Of a stretch of DNA of 6,664 nt, positions 5,976 through 6,664 are shown one piece after another. Source of the stretch: CAZRZN01 sp964604565. GTDB taxonomy: Bacteria > Pseudomonadota > Alphaproteobacteria > Rhodobacterales > Rhodobacteraceae. The notes beneath the pieces are model-generated. The model worked only from the letters and a program-made list of their open reading frames with translations. It was not told the origin of the DNA and searched no databases. The position numbers were made by a program, and so were the translations under genes. The first letter of the stretch is position 1. Each line of letters opens with the position of its first letter. The stretch lies in the NCBI GenBank assembly GCA_964604565.1, contig CAZRZN010000236.1, positions 1-6,664 on the forward strand. The letters run 5' to 3'.

Positions 5976-6664
5976 GACCCGAGCGAAGGCTCTGGACGTC
6001 AGAGTAGTGTCCGGCACCCCTTGGCCCCTTGAACCAGAAACGGCGAATGTCGAGGGGAAGCAGTCGCGTGGCGCGGAAGTCCGGTTGGGTGCCTCGTCGT
6101 GCCTGACCTTTCGCGTGCCAATGGCATCAGCCGGGACTTGCATGCATGTTCTGACGGGCTGATAGACCATCCCAATTGTTCTGTTCGGTCCTGCTGGAAA
6201 GACCATGAAGATCAAGGCGCGCGATGGCACCGCCTCTTCAGCGATCCTCGAAGCGGTTGGCCGCAACATCACCAGACAAGTGGCAATCGGCGCGGATCAG
6301 AACAACAAATTTTCGCGCACCGTTGGCGCCCCGGACCACCTCATTGGTCTTTTCGGCACAGAAATCCTGTTGGGGGACACGACGCGAAATCTACGACACA
6401 GCAATAACCGCGCAGGTGTTTTCCATGCATGCGGCCAGCTTCGGACGTCAATCGGACCTTGGCGGCGATCTGGTCTGGTCGCGACTGCCCGGTAGCGGCC
6501 GCACCGCGCGCGATCAGATCGCCAGAGTTCGCTTTGCCTCGCCAGCGTTTCGGCAGACCCATTTTGGCACCGACCAATCCAAGGCGTCACGCTGCCTGAC
6601 CACATCGTTCTGGACTGCGGGGCCGGACGTTGGTCTGTGTTGACTAAGCAGCTTGTTGGAAAGC
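5976..6664. other. About 690-bp stretch without a convincing gene
   Basis: No recognised protein family, RNA gene or insertion-sequence end is visible on either strand. Several frames of 60-140 codons overlap on both strands, as expected from GC-rich DNA with few stops. The best candidate is the plus-strand frame from 6205. A plus-strand frame with coding-like third positions takes over from about 6386, and the first frame is open again from 6496 to the window edge. This pattern suggests a decayed gene, or simply noise. GCATGC-containing motifs recur at 6138-6146 and 6423-6430. Confidence 0.4.
6205..6495 (+). CDS. Possible small or decayed gene, unidentified (faint RTX-like motif)
   Basis: This is a 96-codon frame starting with ATG, with GGA (6196-6198) 6 nt upstream as a modest ribosome binding site. 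By hand count about 70% of the first 59 codons end in G or C, in line with the real genes here. Beyond about residue 60 the product becomes Arg/Ser-rich and loses that look. A +1 shift near 6385 would continue in a more coding-like frame to a TGA at 6641-6643. Residues 40-57 (GAPDHLIGLFGTEILLGD) faintly resemble two nine-residue RTX calcium-binding repeats, but only some consensus Gly, Asp and Leu positions are kept. It could be a frameshifted remnant of a larger secreted protein, a short orphan gene, or nothing. I cannot assign a function. Confidence 0.25.
   Translation: MKIKARDGTASSAILEAVGRNITRQVAIGADQNNKFSRTVGAPDHLIGLFGTEILLGDTTRNLRHSNNRAGVFHACGQLRTSIGPWRRSGLVATAR

Noticed and set aside
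5865..6272. 135-codon minus-strand frame overlapping the end of the UPF0149 gene
   Set aside because: It runs antisense to the SEC-C coding region and through the hairpin, with no recognised motif.
6297..6605. Minus-strand frames at 6297-6605 and 6341-6577 considered as transposase remnants
   Set aside because: No catalytic motif, terminal inverted repeat or target duplication is visible, and the composition is Arg-rich as in random GC-rich frames.

Overview
The window looks like ordinary chromosomal DNA from a GC-rich alphaproteobacterium, most likely a marine Rhodobacteraceae (Roseobacter-type) strain. This rests on the strong G/C preference at third codon positions, AAGGA-type ribosome binding sites and the flavour of the proteins. 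It is an inference without database support. I see no plasmid, phage, CRISPR or intact insertion-sequence signature.

Left part (1-2165): a small DUF952 protein is encoded on the minus strand. Its stop codon overlaps (ATGA) the start of another minus-strand gene that runs off the left edge. Divergent from this pair is a secreted 5'-nucleotidase of the UshA/CD73 superfamily, which ends at a clear rho-independent terminator. Its sequence is closer in detail to the animal ecto-5'-nucleotidase CD73 than to E. coli UshA, including four cysteines placed like two CD73 disulfides.

Middle part (2166-4164): a convergent minus-strand gene encodes a full-length ABC exporter half-transporter, with one membrane domain and one ATPase domain.

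Right-centre (4388-5975): tRNA-Gly(UCC) lies on the minus strand with its CCA encoded. Divergent from it is a plus-strand pair, probably one operon. The first gene is an atypical short-chain dehydrogenase whose catalytic Tyr is Phe. The second, 27 bp downstream, is a YecA-like UPF0149 protein with a C-terminal SEC-C zinc motif. A perfect 10-bp hairpin follows.

Right end (5976-6664): about 690 bases have no convincing gene. One short reading frame (6205-6495) has a usable start and coding-like composition, then appears to lose frame. It may be a decayed gene. The genes do not form a single pathway. The nucleotidase plausibly scavenges phosphate and nucleosides in the periplasm, the exporter extrudes hydrophobic substrates, and the rest are housekeeping or of unknown role. 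I did not find a convincing new multi-gene system here.
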